A DNA stretch of 64,000 bases from Leptobrachium leishanense (taxonomy: Eukaryota; Chordata; Amphibia; Anura; Megophryidae). Shown here piece after piece: positions 63,780-64,000 of this stretch; position 1 is the stretch's first letter; each line of letters starts with the position of its first letter. The notes beneath the pieces were generated by a model. It was given only the letters and a program-made list of their open reading frames with translations. It did no database searches and was not told where the DNA came from. The stretch spans positions 34,341,519 to 34,405,518 of the forward strand of contig CM019072.1 of the NCBI GenBank assembly GCA_009667805.1, read 5' to 3'. The translations under genes were made by a program, and so were the position numbers.

Positions 63780-64000
63780 GTAACCAATGTTCTATGGACT
63801 ACAAGCTCTAATTCTGAAATCCAAATGCCTCTTGCCTTTTATTATTTTCCTTCTGTATGGTCTTATTTTTGAGATTGAAAGAAAAGTTGTGATACTGTCA
63901 TGCTTCCAGCCTGGAGACAAATGAATCCCCTATTTCCTAATCCAGGGTGGAGTTTACACCTGTCTGCTCCATTCCGCATGCTCCTTCCACTCTGCGACTT

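Overview
This window looks like one long stretch of a vertebrate chromosome, most likely from a frog or toad (anuran amphibian). It has no bacterial or operon-like organisation. The only host gene I can support is heat shock transcription factor 4 (HSF4). It runs on the + strand from the second half of its DNA-binding domain at 10143 to a late exon ending at 63779. Eleven exons with consensus splice sites and consistent reading phase give 404 codons. The first coding exon was not found and presumably lies left of the window; the last coding exon lies to the right. Amphibian origin is inferred from the gene, the very large repeat-filled introns, and a repeat spectrum typical of frog genomes (Penelope with hammerhead ribozymes, Tc1, PIF/Harbinger, hAT, chromodomain Ty3/Gypsy, L1- and L2-type LINEs). 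The species is not determinable by eye.

Layout. 1-10142 is upstream sequence or intron 1 with Penelope reverse-transcriptase debris (2540-3247), a short inverted-repeat Penelope-like element carrying a hammerhead ribozyme (7223-8755), hAT MITEs, and degenerate telomere-like repeats. 10143-13276 holds three HSF4 exons (DNA-binding domain and the start of HR-A/B). The 21-kb intron 13277-34215 holds a large reverse-strand hAT element with satellite-like arrays (about 13860-21186), a 251-bp palindrome, a reverse-strand Penelope element (22931-24790), a half-L1 element carrying only ORF1 (25321-27319), an apparently intact PIF/Harbinger element (28705-32363), and a second hammerhead-bearing element (32837-34016). 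34216-49499 has two exons separated by inverted-repeat elements, an L2-type LINE and a triple nest (MITE, then L1-like element, then Tc1; 41264-44740). 49500-51246 is the exon-dense centre of HSF4. The next intron carries a 390-bp palindrome with two hammerhead motifs and a Tc1 element split by a nearly intact 6-kb Ty3/Gypsy chromovirus (52207-59794). Two more HSF4 exons follow at 61368 and 63692.

Nothing here works as a pathway. The window is one regulatory gene whose introns are an archive of transposition. The best leads are: (i) at least six sites with hammerhead ribozyme architecture (CUGANGA, paired stem II, GAAA, short near-palindromic stem III, matching stem I), several inside short inverted-repeat elements flanked by 14-16 bp direct repeats, alongside Penelope RT and GIY-YIG fragments; (ii) a Ty3/Gypsy element whose primer-binding site is complementary to its own predicted RNA 5' end, as in Tf1-type self-priming; (iii) ORF1-only L1-like elements; (iv) a Harbinger element whose two genes interlock through each other's introns; (v) an HSF4 that keeps an HR-C-like repeat, which mammalian HSF4 lacks.
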